This document shows positions 37,401 to 48,164 of a DNA stretch of 64,000 bases, piece by piece. Every line of letters starts with the position of its first letter. Position 1 is the first letter of the stretch. This DNA is from Agroathelia rolfsii. Its lineage: Eukaryota; Basidiomycota; Agaricomycetes; Amylocorticiales; Amylocorticiaceae. The notes below the pieces were generated by a model. It saw only the letters and a program-made list of their open reading frames with translations. It was not told where the DNA came from and did not search any database. The stretch spans positions 2,232,001 to 2,296,000 of the forward strand of contig JABRWF010000004.1 in assembly GCA_018343915.1 (NCBI GenBank), read 5' to 3'. The translations under genes were made by a program, and so were the position numbers.

Positions 37401-37596
37401 CCCTTTCCCCGTTTCTCCTGACTCACCGCCAGTGTCAACCTCTTCTGTGGATTCGTTTACGAGTTACAGCAGTGGATATGGTCCAGAGACCTCTGGTGCA
37501 ACAGCACCAAATGGGAAGCGAATGAACGTACAACGCGCGCGCGACGGTGGTAGGACGCAGAGTGGTGGTGTGAAAGGGATTTTGACGGAACCCTGA
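34473..37596 (+). CDS. ATG4: Autophagy cysteine protease Atg4
   Basis: Five exons (34473-35568, 35619-35808, 35862-36075, 36135-36692, 36751-37596) give 967 residues. Peptidase C54 motifs: [32 protein letters not shown] (nucleophile Cys), [15 protein letters not shown] and [31 protein letters not shown], and [10 protein letters not shown] (catalytic Asp and His). Atg4 trims the Atg8 C-terminus before lipidation and later removes Atg8 from membranes, in the cytoplasm. The protein is about twice the usual length. Additions are a 270-residue Ser-rich N-terminus, a 100-residue Ser/Thr-rich insert directly after the Asp-His site, and a 240-residue C-terminal tail with Glu and Asp runs. The tail follows DEPPTWP and is therefore beyond the conserved fold. 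Confidence 0.9.
36874..36908 (+). repeat. GAG/GAA codon tract in ATG4
   Basis: An almost pure run of GAG and GAA codons encodes about a dozen consecutive glutamates in the ATG4 tail. A second tract of GAT codons (37139-37170) encodes about ten aspartates. Confidence 0.75.
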
Positions 37597-38120
37597 CGAT
37601 GATGATGATAATACTTATTATTGGCTGTTTTAAGATGCATATATTCTGGACAGACTGGATCTTTCTTTTCCTCTTCTTTCTTTGTTATTCCTCTTTTCTC
37701 TCCACGAGGTTTCATTCTCTTGCCGTTGGTCATTTTTCTCTCCTCTTCCCCATCTCTCCCTGTCTCTCTATTTCTATTTCTACATTTTACACACCATGAT
37801 GATTGAGTTTGACCATTAAATGCTGGCTTGTTGGTTTCTCATTCCATGTTGTATTATCTGTAACATCAAGTCTTATTCCCCATCCTATTCTGATCACCTT
37901 CCTCTCGATATGTATGCGTACCTGGTGTTCATAGTCATTTCTTTATACCCAACCATAACATTATTTTCCAAATACGATGCGATTTCTCTCAGTGAAATTT
38001 AGCTACAATGTATAACTGAGCGTGTATTTGCTGTTGATCATGTGATCATAATCATCGTATGAAGCCTTGACTGTGTCGCATCTTCGTGCTTGTTGTCTTT
38101 CTTCTCCACTGCGCATTCTA
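37597..38120. other. Intergenic region, no gene seen
   Basis: 524 bases between the ATG4 stop and the LSM6 start. Strongly T/C-rich from 37655 to 37790 (repeated CTCT and TTTC), probably the 3' UTR of ATG4 and the promoter of LSM6. Confidence 0.4.
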
Positions 38121-38601
38121 ATGGGACAGTCACCACCACCATCTGAGCCTGCTTCGCCGCCACCCCCGCCGCCTCCGGCACACACTACAGGATCGCCCAC
38201 TGATTTTCTCAAGGGGGTTGTAGGCAAGCGGGTGATCGTCCGATTGACTTCTGGGGTTGACTACCGCGGTGAGGCGATCTAGCATCCACACGCATGTGCT
38301 GCGACAAGATTTTACTCACTTTGGGCCATCATATCTCTCATTGGGCTGTAACATTACAGGTTTGCTTTCGTGTCTGGATGGATACATGAACATCGCCCTT
38401 GAACAAACGGAAGAGCACGTCAACGGCGCGGTCACGAATCGATATGGGGATGCGTTTATCCGTGGAAACAACGGTAGGCTTTTTTTTTTTTTTTTTTTTT
38501 TTTACTACGGCGCTAGACGGGCTCACATCGGCGGGACTCAATCCCTTTGCCTTCTCTTTGTTGTTCTAGTGCTATACATATCTGCGGCCGAACCCCTCTG
38601 A
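38121..38601 (+). CDS. LSM6: U6 snRNA-associated Sm-like protein LSm6
   Basis: Exons 38121-38268, 38360-38473 and 38570-38601 give 97 residues. Sm1 motif: FLKGVVGKRVIVRLTSGVDY, continuing GLLSCLDGYMNIALEQTEE; Sm2 motif: GDAFIRGNNVLYISA. These match LSm6 of both the Lsm1-7 mRNA decay ring and the Lsm2-8 nuclear ring bound to U6 snRNA 3' ends. The first 27 residues form a Pro-rich extension (PSEPASPPPPPPPAHTTG) absent from yeast Lsm6. The second intron contains a run of 24 T. The last exon is only 32 bases and includes the stop. Confidence 0.9.
38480..38503 (+). repeat. Poly-T run of 24 in LSM6 intron 2
   Basis: An uninterrupted run of 24 T begins six bases after the GTAGGC donor. It sits early in the intron, far from the 3' splice site, so it is not the normal polypyrimidine tract. 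Its length may be a sequencing estimate. Confidence 0.8.
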
Positions 38602-39131
38602 GCTATCTCTGCCCATTCTTCGTTGATCGCTTCATCTGCACATGTGATGCACACAGTTATACGGTAAGGTGCTGGCGCTGGCACCGGCACCGCACCAACT
38701 ACACTAGTCCTGTACTGCTCTTATAACTCTCTGTCCGTGCATGACTTAATGTCAGCTATGGCGACCCTGCTGGGTGGAAAAACTACGCTCTCTTTCTGAG
38801 TGCCGAGGTGTTGTATACGATTGTATTGCTGTAGGAATCTAGTATAGTGCCGTAGATAGGGAACTGATTTCATTACCAGTCGCTTTCGTTTGTTCATTAG
38901 TACGATTCTAAGTATATCACAGCAGCACAATATAGTAAATCTTTCACGTGATCGCAACCAATCGTCACTCATATATACCAAACCTTTCCCCTGCTCCACT
39001 CCGAGTCTCTCCTTTCACTTCCCACAGACCTTGCATCCACTGTCTCCAGCTGGTCTGTGCCAGTCGCGATACTCAAAATCCACGACAAAAATACGCTGCT
39101 GTAGTTCTTAGACGCTAGACGACTTGTCTGT
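38602..39131. other. Intergenic region, no gene seen
   Basis: 530 bases between LSM6 and GDT1. Contains a short GGCGCTGGCACCGGCACC repeat-like patch near 38670 and a TCACGTGATC site near 38945. It should include the GDT1 promoter. No RNA gene recognised. Confidence 0.4.
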
Positions 39132-40123
39132 ATGACTTCTCTTGGATCGGAAAAAGACTCCATACCAGAGGTAGTAGGCCCAGATTCCTTCCATGGCCTG
39201 GCCCAAGCCTTTGCAATGATAATCGTCTCCGAGATCGGCGACAAGACGTTCCTCATCGCTGCTATCCTCGCCATGCGCCATCCGCGACTCGTCGTCTTTG
39301 CGGGTGCGTTTGGGTCGCTGTTTGTGATGTCTGGGCTGTCTGCAGCCATGGGCCACTTGCTCCCGACGCTCATCTCGAGGAAGTGGACGCAAACGGCGGC
39401 TGCAGTACTGTTCCTCGTGTTTGGTGCCCGCATGGCGCTCGAAGGAAAACGGATGGAGGGGGGCAATGCGAAGATGGTAGAGGAGATGAAAGAGGCGGAG
39501 GAAGAAATCGAGGGCGATGACGCCGAGAGGGATGGCACAGGAGTGCATGACGGCGAGGATAGCGAAGTGATACCTTTGGAAGGTATGGAAGAAGGGGGTA
39601 GGACCTTTAGTCACAGAAGACAACCATCAAAGACGTCCTTCACCGATGGCGCACGCAACTTTTGCAGTTTGTTCTTTGGCCCTGTGTTTGTCCAGGCGTT
39701 TGTCCTCACCTTCCTGGGCGAGTGGGGAGACCGCAGTCAAATAGCAACTATTGCTCTTGCTGCAGCACATGTAAGTTCATGCATACCTTCTTCTAGTCAA
39801 CTTTGACCTCATCAATTTCCGTATCCCGTTATAGAACGTTTATGTTGTAGCGATTGGCACAATCATTGGTCATGGCTGCTGCACGGCGTTGGCCGTCATT
39901 GGTGGTCGCTATGTCTCGACCAAAATATCCGTAAAACATGGTAGGGTTCAACTATACTGTATGGCCTTACACTCGCGTGTCTTACATATTCCCTTGTGCA
40001 GTAACACTCGGAGGAGCAGCTCTTTTCTTACTCTTTGGATTCATATACCTATACGAAGCATTTGCCACCACGACCGGAGTAGACATTGATATGGACTATG
40101 CCAGTGGCCTCATGGGCTTCTGA
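39132..40123 (+). CDS. GDT1: GDT1-like cation/proton transporter (UPF0016)
   Basis: Exons 39132-39770, 39835-39940 and 40002-40123 give 288 residues. The two signature repeats of the family are present: IVSEIGDKTFLIAAILAM near residue 35 and FLGEWGDRSQIATIALAA near residue 200, each E-x-G-D-(K/R)-(T/S). Six membrane helices are predicted by eye, three after each motif, separated by an acidic cytosolic loop of about 80 residues (EEMKEAEEEIEGDD). Yeast Gdt1 and human TMEM165 move Ca2+ and Mn2+ in exchange for protons in the Golgi, supporting glycosylation. No N-terminal signal peptide is evident, as in the yeast protein. Confidence 0.85.
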
Positions 40124-41054
40124 GCATTCAATACGCATACAGTTCACGACTCGCATTTTTTTCGCATTTTTTTTTTTAACACCTATGTTTATATCATATA
40201 TTGTTTGGGAGATGCTGGCGTCTCGTAATGCAACAAGATATCAAGAAGATTGTTCTAGAGGGTTCATGAATGACGAATGTTGGTTGATTGCTGATTCCAC
40301 AAGTCGCGACCGGAGCGTTTGATAACGGAGAAACTAATGAATACTGGATGGTCGGTTACAGACTTGTGGTCTTCAGCGCTGTCAATCCTATTACCACCGC
40401 CAACAGGTAACAATACCCAAGACCAAAACAGACACGATACCCTGTTTTCTTTTTAACAACCCCTTTTTAGCCGTAGCATGATAAGGATTAATTAATGCTG
40501 ATTGATCACCTACGGCACTTACACGCGTAGTGGCTCATGTCAACTTGAATATGTGTTTGGAATCCGAGTATAGCCTAAAAATGCGGTAGATCGTACGGTT
40601 TCAGCTTGCCCCCAGAAGCGAAAGATTTTTTTTTCTTCGTCTTGGTCCCGAGTTTAAAAAGGAAAAATCCGACATCAAATTCTAGATTACTGAGTTGCCG
40701 AGACAGACTTCGATTTATATTCTTTTTATTTATCTTTGTATTTTCTCTCTAGAATAATGCATGCAAGTACAGATCGCCCGTGGACGGGTCTTGGTATTTT
40801 GGTACAGTAGGTGAAATTGTGATTGTAGGTGGCTATAGGATAAACGCAAAAAATGGATGGCGATGTAACAAAGCAGGGCAAGATGGCTGTTGAACGTTGA
40901 ACAATAGCAGTAACAGATGATGTTGGACTTTGAACGCTGTGAATATATAAAATTGTCCATTTGAAATCTCGGACAAGATCTAATGTTGGTTTCCTGTTTA
41001 AGATTGGTAGAGATGGGCGAAGACCGACTGAAGAAGGCCGCACAAAAGGAGCAT
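40124..41054. other. Convergent intergenic region, no gene seen
   Basis: 931 bases between the GDT1 stop and the stop of the leftward membrane protein. AT-rich, with A- and T-runs near 40160-40178 and 40627-40635. Short reading frames of 66-105 codons on either strand have no family features and are judged random. Confidence 0.4.
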
Positions 41055-42947
41055 CTAGTATGCCGTCGCGAACTTCTCTTCGGATGGAGGCCTCTTCGAT
41101 AGCTGATGAAGGGAAAAAGAATAAGAATCGATCAGTACATGCACATCACTTCCTCTATGGGGTAGAATGAAAAAAATTCTTTTGTTGGAGGGAAAACCAC
41201 CTACGGGGTGCATTCCATAGTACTCCCCTTCTGGATCACATTGAGATATATGAGTGGTCGTGGTCTCAACGGCTATTTGAATAGGGTTGGTGTGATATGG
41301 CTGAAAACATACATTAGCATTGAAATTCTAGGATTTTGGACTATTTAATAATACCTTTGGCGCGCTGGAGTTACCACTTCGTCGTTGGTTTGAATCTTTT
41401 TGAGAGCTTGCGTTCATCTCCCGTAGCGATGTCCGGCCATTCAGACTGTCCAAGAAATATAAAAATCAATCGTCCATGTCGCCGATACAATCCAATTATC
41501 TTACGTCGCCAATAGCGAATTAGAGAAGCCTGTAAAATAAGCCACAATCAGTCAGATGAACTGGAGGTAAAATCACAGGTCGCACTAACATCTGGCCAAA
41601 AGTGTGTAAAGGGCGATCCATATGACTGTCGAGATTGACATGTGTTAGTTATACTCAATTGACAAACATTGACCACACGACACACAGTTCTTTTCCATAA
41701 CGGTAAACTGAAATAACCCAATCATAAGTAATTTAATAGAGACTCGGGGTGGAAATAAGAGCTTACAGTGATGAAGACCGAGATCGCTGCTATGCTAAGG
41801 ATATCATTAATCACATGCCCGAACTAGAGGCTTGTGATAAACACGCTATCTTACCTCGTCACAGTACCCGTTTCTTGAATGAATTAAGACTGTCAGATGT
41901 TGCATGTAGCGAATTACAGAACGACGTGTCCTCACCGATAGCCCACTTAGTCAGGGCATTGACCAGGCGCATAGTTCTGCCATAAAACTTAGCCGTTTGA
42001 ATAGTTCCCGATCAAAATAGGTCTTCGTACCCATCGAAGGCTCGCGCACGCTTTTCGTTGAGGGCCCAGCACAATGAGAGCGCAATAATCACGTCGACCA
42101 CTGCCCCGATAGCAAGGATGGTCTTGATAAGCCAACCTATGCAATATTGTGATGAGTACTCAATGCGCGAAGAAATATTCAGGAAATAGCAGATATGCAC
42201 CCCAGTCGTCTTCGAATTGAGACAAGTTTTTCATGGTTACAGCTCCTGCACCCATAACCATGCTTCCTACGAAGCGGAGGAAAGATAGAGCCCAGCAGAT
42301 AATGGGGATTATCCACAATCCGCTGAACTTTGAGCATGTCAATCAAATATCTTTTACTTTTAGTATGACGATGACTCACGCGTCGGACCCTCTCAGCAAA
42401 TATAGCTTGAACGATGGGCGCAATGCAGCCGCTCAAAAACACGGATATATCCAGCGTTCTGGGTGGCTTTTCCAGCGTTATTGGATCAGCATAATTAGAA
42501 ACGGCCATGGTATATAGTGCTGCGGACACGCATAATGTGTGAGCTAGCTCCAGGACCCTATCGTGAGTTTAGTTTGTATACATGCAGAACTCAAGAGCAT
42601 CTGTGATACCATATAATGCCGACCTGTAATAAACAGTTCAACGTTGTTTTCAAATCATGCGTCAGCGGCATAAGCACTTACCAAGGTCTTCAATACCCAA
42701 TGATCCGACTGAAAGCGCTCGAAGTATATGTAACATTGTAATGTTACTATTCCAAAGAGAAAGCTGGACACTATACAAGTAATAAACATACACATTTATC
42801 AAACAGATAAATGCATTGAAGTTACGACTCACCTATGCAACCAATCAGGTACGCGCCAATAGTTGGATGAGGATCAAAGGCCGCGAGTGCTTGGAGAGCT
42901 GCGATGGCTGCTTCACCCTCAGCAGTGATATTCCCCGCGCTAGCCAT
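41055..42947 (-). CDS. DUF6534-like seven-helix membrane protein
   Basis: About 13 exons can be followed from ATG 42947 (MASAGNITAEGEAAIAAL) through DPHPTIGAYLIGCI, VSSFLFGIVTLQCYIYFERF, a 14-base exon (42610-42623) VGIIW, LELAHTLCVSAALYTMAVSN, FLSGCIAPIVQAIFAERV, FSGLWIIPIICWALSFLRFV, WLIKTILAIGAVVDVIIALS, ALNEKRARAFDG, TMRLVNALTKWAIGETGTVT, SIAAISVFIT, FIWIALYTLLARCFSNSLLA and TLNGRTSLREM. This order of seven helices and the closing TLNGR are typical of a family expanded in mushroom-forming fungi, with unknown function. The C-terminal tail after TLNGR is soluble. The stop at 41055 assumes no intron in the last exon (41055-41300); a GTAGGT donor there makes the last 50 residues uncertain. 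Confidence 0.75.
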
Positions 42948-45465
42948 GTCTGTGAGAGAGAAGTTGAAGATGGGGAGGAGGCACCAACGGTAGCTGATTT
43001 CCGCATGGCCGAGTTGTTAAATATGTGCTTGTTTTTGGCTATCGGGGATGCGAAGCAATAATTGTCTTTTGAGGGGAGCCGAGCCCACGTCCGTAAAAAA
43101 AATTGCCGTCTCTATTCGTCCTCTTAGCCCCTGCTTCCATTCGCCATATGGGCTAGGCAGCATGTCAGACGCCCCTGATTCCATGGCAAAGAAATCAGAT
43201 TCGGTTTTCGTCGCTATGATGGACGTCACGTTGATCGGCTGATGCTGGCTCCAACTGTAGAACCGTCTTTATTCCGCAGAGTAAAGTCAATCGTGTGAGC
43301 ATGATCTCTGTGCCGGATGCGATTTGCCCGGTCTTGGACTTCCATCAGGGGCATAAGCTGTAGAGGACGAGGTTGTAAAATAGTACGGTCAGTGAATTCT
43401 TGTGTCGTATTTGTATGCTCATTCGCTAGTTTTCGGTTCAAGAGCAGGTGATAATCAGGTTACGGATGTCGTTTTTGATCAAGGAGGGGCGATTGCCCGG
43501 ATCAGAACAGGTTGATTGCGGCTACCATGGGCAGTGGTATTGCGTTTCCAACTCATTTGCATTATGATGCTTAGACATGCTGAGGCCCATTTACAGCAGG
43601 TCAAGGAACGATAGATCATCCAGTGCTGAGGGGTACTACTAGTATCTCAGCAGGGCCTACCATATTTGGGGGTAGTGACATTAGAAAGACACATTAGTGA
43701 CCCAGCCTAAACGGCTTGAGCGGCCTGAGTGGCTGAAGGTTTGCTCGTCATTCCTCCGCTTGTCTTTTCTCCGAGTCTGAGATTCCGACTCTGTCACCGA
43801 TACGCCAGTGCTGCTGTATCCTACTCCCTGTGAGTCTTTGAGAACAAACCTGCCAGATCCGCTCCTAATTGTCATTCTAGGTAGCAAATACATATTGTTT
43901 TCTTCAAGTTCATAACTAATAATCATCAGACCTGTATAACGCCACGACACCATTAATAGTAACACGACAACAAAATTGCGATATCCACATCGCTGGGCAT
44001 AATTAAATAAAACTCCGAGATTAAATGTGACATAACATGTGTGTGCATATAGAGGCAAGCACCTGGTTCAAAAGGTCCCGCCGGAAAATATAATACAGTG
44101 GCATACAGTAGCATGTAAAACAGCCGCCATTCCCTCTCATGTGATGGCTACAAATATTGAATACACTGCTTGCACAGTACGCGCATAAATGTAACTAATA
44201 TAAAAAAATGGTACGTTAATCTATGAGATCTCAGACAATTTTGTGTGTAGCTTATAAGCACTAACACATAGGCAATGATAGTTGAGAAATATATTAAGCA
44301 AAAGCACTGTGAAAGGCATTGTATTACATGATAGCAGTATCTAGTTGTGTTGATTACCGTCAGCCTTCCGATCTGTAACGGATGTGACCGATACTCATGG
44401 AACAATCTAGCTGAACCGGGGTAACATATTCCCAGAAACAGGGATTGTTAGGACCTTTGTAAGTCAGGCAAAATGGGACAAATAGTCCAACTGGTTTTGT
44501 ACGTGGTGCAATTCCCGCACGTTCCATTTTGGCCTTAGCGTCCCGACTGTTTCCCGGCTAATCCAGCTCATGGAAGTCAGTAGAGTAATTGCTTTATCAT
44601 GCTGCCTTTTTTGTGAATCATATTGCACAGCACTCAGGGGCATGCCTTGTATAGTATACGACTAAGCAGGTTTTTTGGCGTAGGAAAATATGACTTTACA
44701 TACTTGGGAAATGAAAGAAGCGCGGTATTAGAGTGTTTATGACTTTGGAGCGCCAGGACTTTATACAGGTTTGACTGTAGTAGTAGTGTTGTTTGCATGA
44801 TAGGGGAGGAGCTCATCGAATGCTTCAATTTGACAATTAGGAAAGATTCTCCAAAATCACTAATATTCCGCTGAAGCTACATATATTCCCCTAATGCTGT
44901 ATATCTCGTTCAGTATCCCATCCCATCCCATCCGGTTAGGGTTACCACTGGCAACTTACCACTTGATAAATCACTGTCAGCCTCAGTGACAATGTGGCAC
45001 GGCTTCACATTACTTGACAATTGATGGCTTGCTCCTGATTATTGGAGTGTCTAGAAACAGGCTTGATTGATCTCAGTAGTAGTGTTGATGGATGGTTATA
45101 TTGGGCTACGGCCGTCGACGACCCCTGTTGTCATCATTGTTAGTCTTCACTGGCAAAATCAGATCTTAGATTGAGTATGATTGATTTGGTAAGTGCGTCT
45201 ATCCACCCATCGCAGAATTTTCAAAGCATTTGGCCGTTTATAATTCGTCGCTCCCTCTTTGTTCCATTTAGTGGCTGTCGGCCCTGATTAAAGTGAAATT
45301 TAGTAGCCGACTAGTATTGTCAGGAGCCCTGCGGCGGCCGTCAAACTACACAATACAGTTCAGATAGCATATATATGCTGATAGCGTGGATTACCGAAGT
45401 GCCGAACCTGAAGGCCCTCGTTCACTCTCTCACCTCAATACTGTAGATTCGCTCAACACGCTACA
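42948..45465. other. Gene-poor stretch, 2.5 kb
   Basis: Between the divergent DUF6534-like gene and the P450. The longest open frame (43681-44058, minus, 125 codons) shows no domain, signal peptide or spliced partner. Repeated CCCATCC units and a single GTTAGGG are seen near 44919-44943 but are too short to be telomeric. The last 100 bases carry a TATA-like element for the P450. Confidence 0.5.
45368..45377 (+). promoter_or_regulatory. TATA-like element upstream of the P450 gene
   Basis: CATATATATG lies about 95 bases before the start codon at 45466 and is preceded by AT-rich sequence. It is the best core-promoter candidate in the region. Confidence 0.35.
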
Positions 45466-47910
45466 ATGAATGAATCACTGATAGACGAACATATACAAAA
45501 TGTGGAGCTCAACTCGGACTGGCAGGTTTTCGACATACTTGACATTCAAATGTCACTGGCTTTGGCTGCTGTTGCATTGCTGGCTGCCATCTACATGGAA
45601 CGCTTGCCATTTCTCACTTCAGCCAAGAGTCGGAAGCAACTCAACGGACCAAAGTCTCCTTCTTGGTGGTTTGGTAGGATCCTGTCATTTCACCCGAGCC
45701 TCTGTTCAGTTCATTTACTTTCGTAGGCCATGAGCTACAGTTAAGTCGTCAAGAACAAGTGGGAGACCTGGAGTTTGCCTGGATGAAACAGTACGGCACC
45801 GCTTGGGCGACCAAAGGCTGCTTTGGAGTAAGAACATACTATCCATTATTTGATAACAAAAAGTTTTTAATGCCCGCGACATATATCTTCAGAGGAACCT
45901 CATAACACTGACTGATCCTTTGGGTCTCCAACATGTACTAAGGACGAGCGGATACAATTACCCCAAAAGCGTAGAGCTGACACAAACCATGCGCATACTT
46001 GTGGACGAAGGGATTTCATGGAGTAGCGGTAAGGGCCTAATCAATCATCTAGTTCAATTTTATTTACATATTTTGATTAGGTGATACCCATGTGCGACAA
46101 CGTAAAGTCATGAACCCAATATTTTCCGGTCCTCAAATTAAGTCATACAAGCCGATAATTGAAAAACTCACGCATGAGGTAATCTTCTTTCCTTAAATAT
46201 ATATTATAGCTAACCCAAGATAAATGCTAGTTGACGGCGACTTTAACTCGCATGGTTTTGGCAGTCCCGGGTCAAGAATGTGACGTAGAAATTCCTCAAT
46301 GGTTGTATCGAACTGCATTGGATATTGTCGGGGAAGGTAGGATAGGTGGAGTGAAGTACAAGGATAAATGCTTATACTCCATCAAACAGCATCATTCGAC
46401 TACCAATTCCATGCTCTTTCTGGAAAAAAACCTGCTGACGACCAGAAGACGTCTATTATTAACTCCAAGGGCAATGAGCTCATGGAGATTATGCACAATT
46501 TATTGTGAGTGCTGGGAATGGTTCCTTCTGACTGTTACATTAATCGCATTTGCTAGCTCGGCAACTCACCTTCATCCGCCTGGCCTGGCGCTACTGATTC
46601 GAGCAACTTGGCCGTTCCTTCCCCAGGGGATACTAGATAAGATCACTCTCAATGCACCAACAGAAGAAGTTCGCCGATGGACACAGTTTACAACTTTGTG
46701 CAAAGAGCTTGGCAAAGAATTACTCAACAGTCATCAAGGTCGTTGTCATCAGAGCAAAGATGCTTTGAGCGTCCTTGGTAAATGGCATTTCACCTTATAA
46801 TGAGAAAACTCTGATATAATTCTCCGCAGTCGCTAGCAACGAAGTAGAAGACCCACGCCGGAAACTCTCTGAGAATGAGATACTGTCCCAAGTAGCGTTA
46901 GTTAACTTTTCCTCTGCAAGTGTGCAAAGCTAACGTGCCGATAATAGAAATCTTGTTTTGGGTGGTTATGAAACTGCAGCTTCCACTCTCTCATGGCTTC
47001 TGTTTGAGATTTCCAAGTATCCGGAGCAACAACAACGTATACGCGAGGAGTTTCGCAGGACTCTTGCTCAGAATAATGGAGAACTTAGTGTAAACGACTA
47101 TGATCAAATGGAATATCTGAATGCAGTCATCAAGGCTTGTTTCAAACCTTTTGCCTTCGTGCATAGTATACTTATCAAGAATAACAGGAGGCCCTGCGTT
47201 TCCACCCTATTGTCCCATCTGTCAGTCGGGTTTCCGCCAAGGACGATGTCATTCCATTGGCTTCTCCAGTCAGCACCGTGGACGGGACTCGTATTCGTGA
47301 AATTCCTATCAAGAAGGGCCAGGAAATTGTGATTAGCATGTGCGGCTATAACAGGTAAGTGTTCAATACATTGAAAATTAATAGTATTCCTCAATTTTGT
47401 TCATGACCTCGAAGGGAGCCTTCCGTCTGGGGACCAGACGCACACGAATGGAATCCAGAGCGATGGTTGAACAGGGAAGAAGATAAAATTAAAGTCGGCA
47501 TATATGCGAACGTGTATGTATCCTTGATTTTTTAGGAAGTTTGGGATATTAATTGCTGTTATTCACAGGCTGACCTTCTGTAAGTAATCATTTGCTCCAT
47601 TTCATCTTCAATACTAAATTCGATGTCTTCTAAGCCGCTGGTGTACGTGGTTGCATTGGGTAAGTTTCTCTGTCTCTGGTCGCGCATGAACAAAGCAAAT
47701 GAATATCTACGTAGATGGCGTCTTGGCCTCCTGGAATTGCAAGTTCAGCTCGCATGGATCATGGATGCATTCGAGTTCTCTCCCTCTCGTGAGAATATTG
47801 AGATCATTAGGGCTCCGGCAAAGACGATGCTTCCCATGGGCCGTGGTAGAGAGTCCGAAGGGGAGCGAATGCCATTGCACATTCGTCTGGCTCCTGGGAA
47901 AAGCACTTGA
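45466..47910 (+). CDS. Cytochrome P450 monooxygenase
   Basis: Fourteen exons close to 578 residues: 45466-45673, 45727-45827, 45893-46028, 46081-46178, 46231-46336, 46390-46504, 46557-46777, 46830-46896, 46948-47134, 47188-47354, 47415-47513, 47569-47579, 47635-47659, 47715-47910. An N-terminal anchor (MSLALAAVALLAAIYM) is preceded by 28 residues. Landmarks: GDTHVRQRKVMNPIFS (helix C), GGYETAASTLSWLLFEI (helix I, Glu-Thr pair), EALRFHP (K-helix ExxR), PERW, and the heme loop FSAGVRGCIGWRLG with the ligand Cys. All key residues are present, so an active ER-bound enzyme is likely; substrate is unknown and no other pathway genes adjoin it. The intron at 47135-47187 starts with GC instead of GT. 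The exon 47569-47579 has only 11 bases. Confidence 0.85.
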
Positions 47911-48164
47911 ACAGGGATGATGCATGATGTCTTGCCGTTCTTAGTTTCGACGTATACTAGTGTGGCTTCAACCAATGCGAACGTATTTAGGTTTCTTTTT
48001 GTGGTGACATGGTATCTTTTCAGCTTCAGTTAGGATATTGATTCCTGGCCTATATATTCTATCCTAAATGTATTTCTAGTCTTAAATTATACCAGCTTTG
48101 CTCAGTTATCTCGTAATAGTGATAATCTCGATATTATCCGACGCATACATTGGACTTCTCTCGG

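Noticed and set aside
19421..42947. Biosynthetic gene cluster linking the GH95 genes, membrane protein and P450
   Set aside because: The genes between them are housekeeping functions (helicase, Rab, ATG4, LSM6, GDT1) and no core synthase is present.
43681..44058. 125-codon minus-strand frame in the gene-poor stretch
   Set aside because: No domain, no signal peptide, no conserved motif, and flanking DNA shows no matching exons.
44919..44943. CCCATCC repeats followed by GTTAGGG, resembling telomere repeat
   Set aside because: Only one TTAGGG-like unit; the repeat is too short and irregular to be an interstitial telomere.
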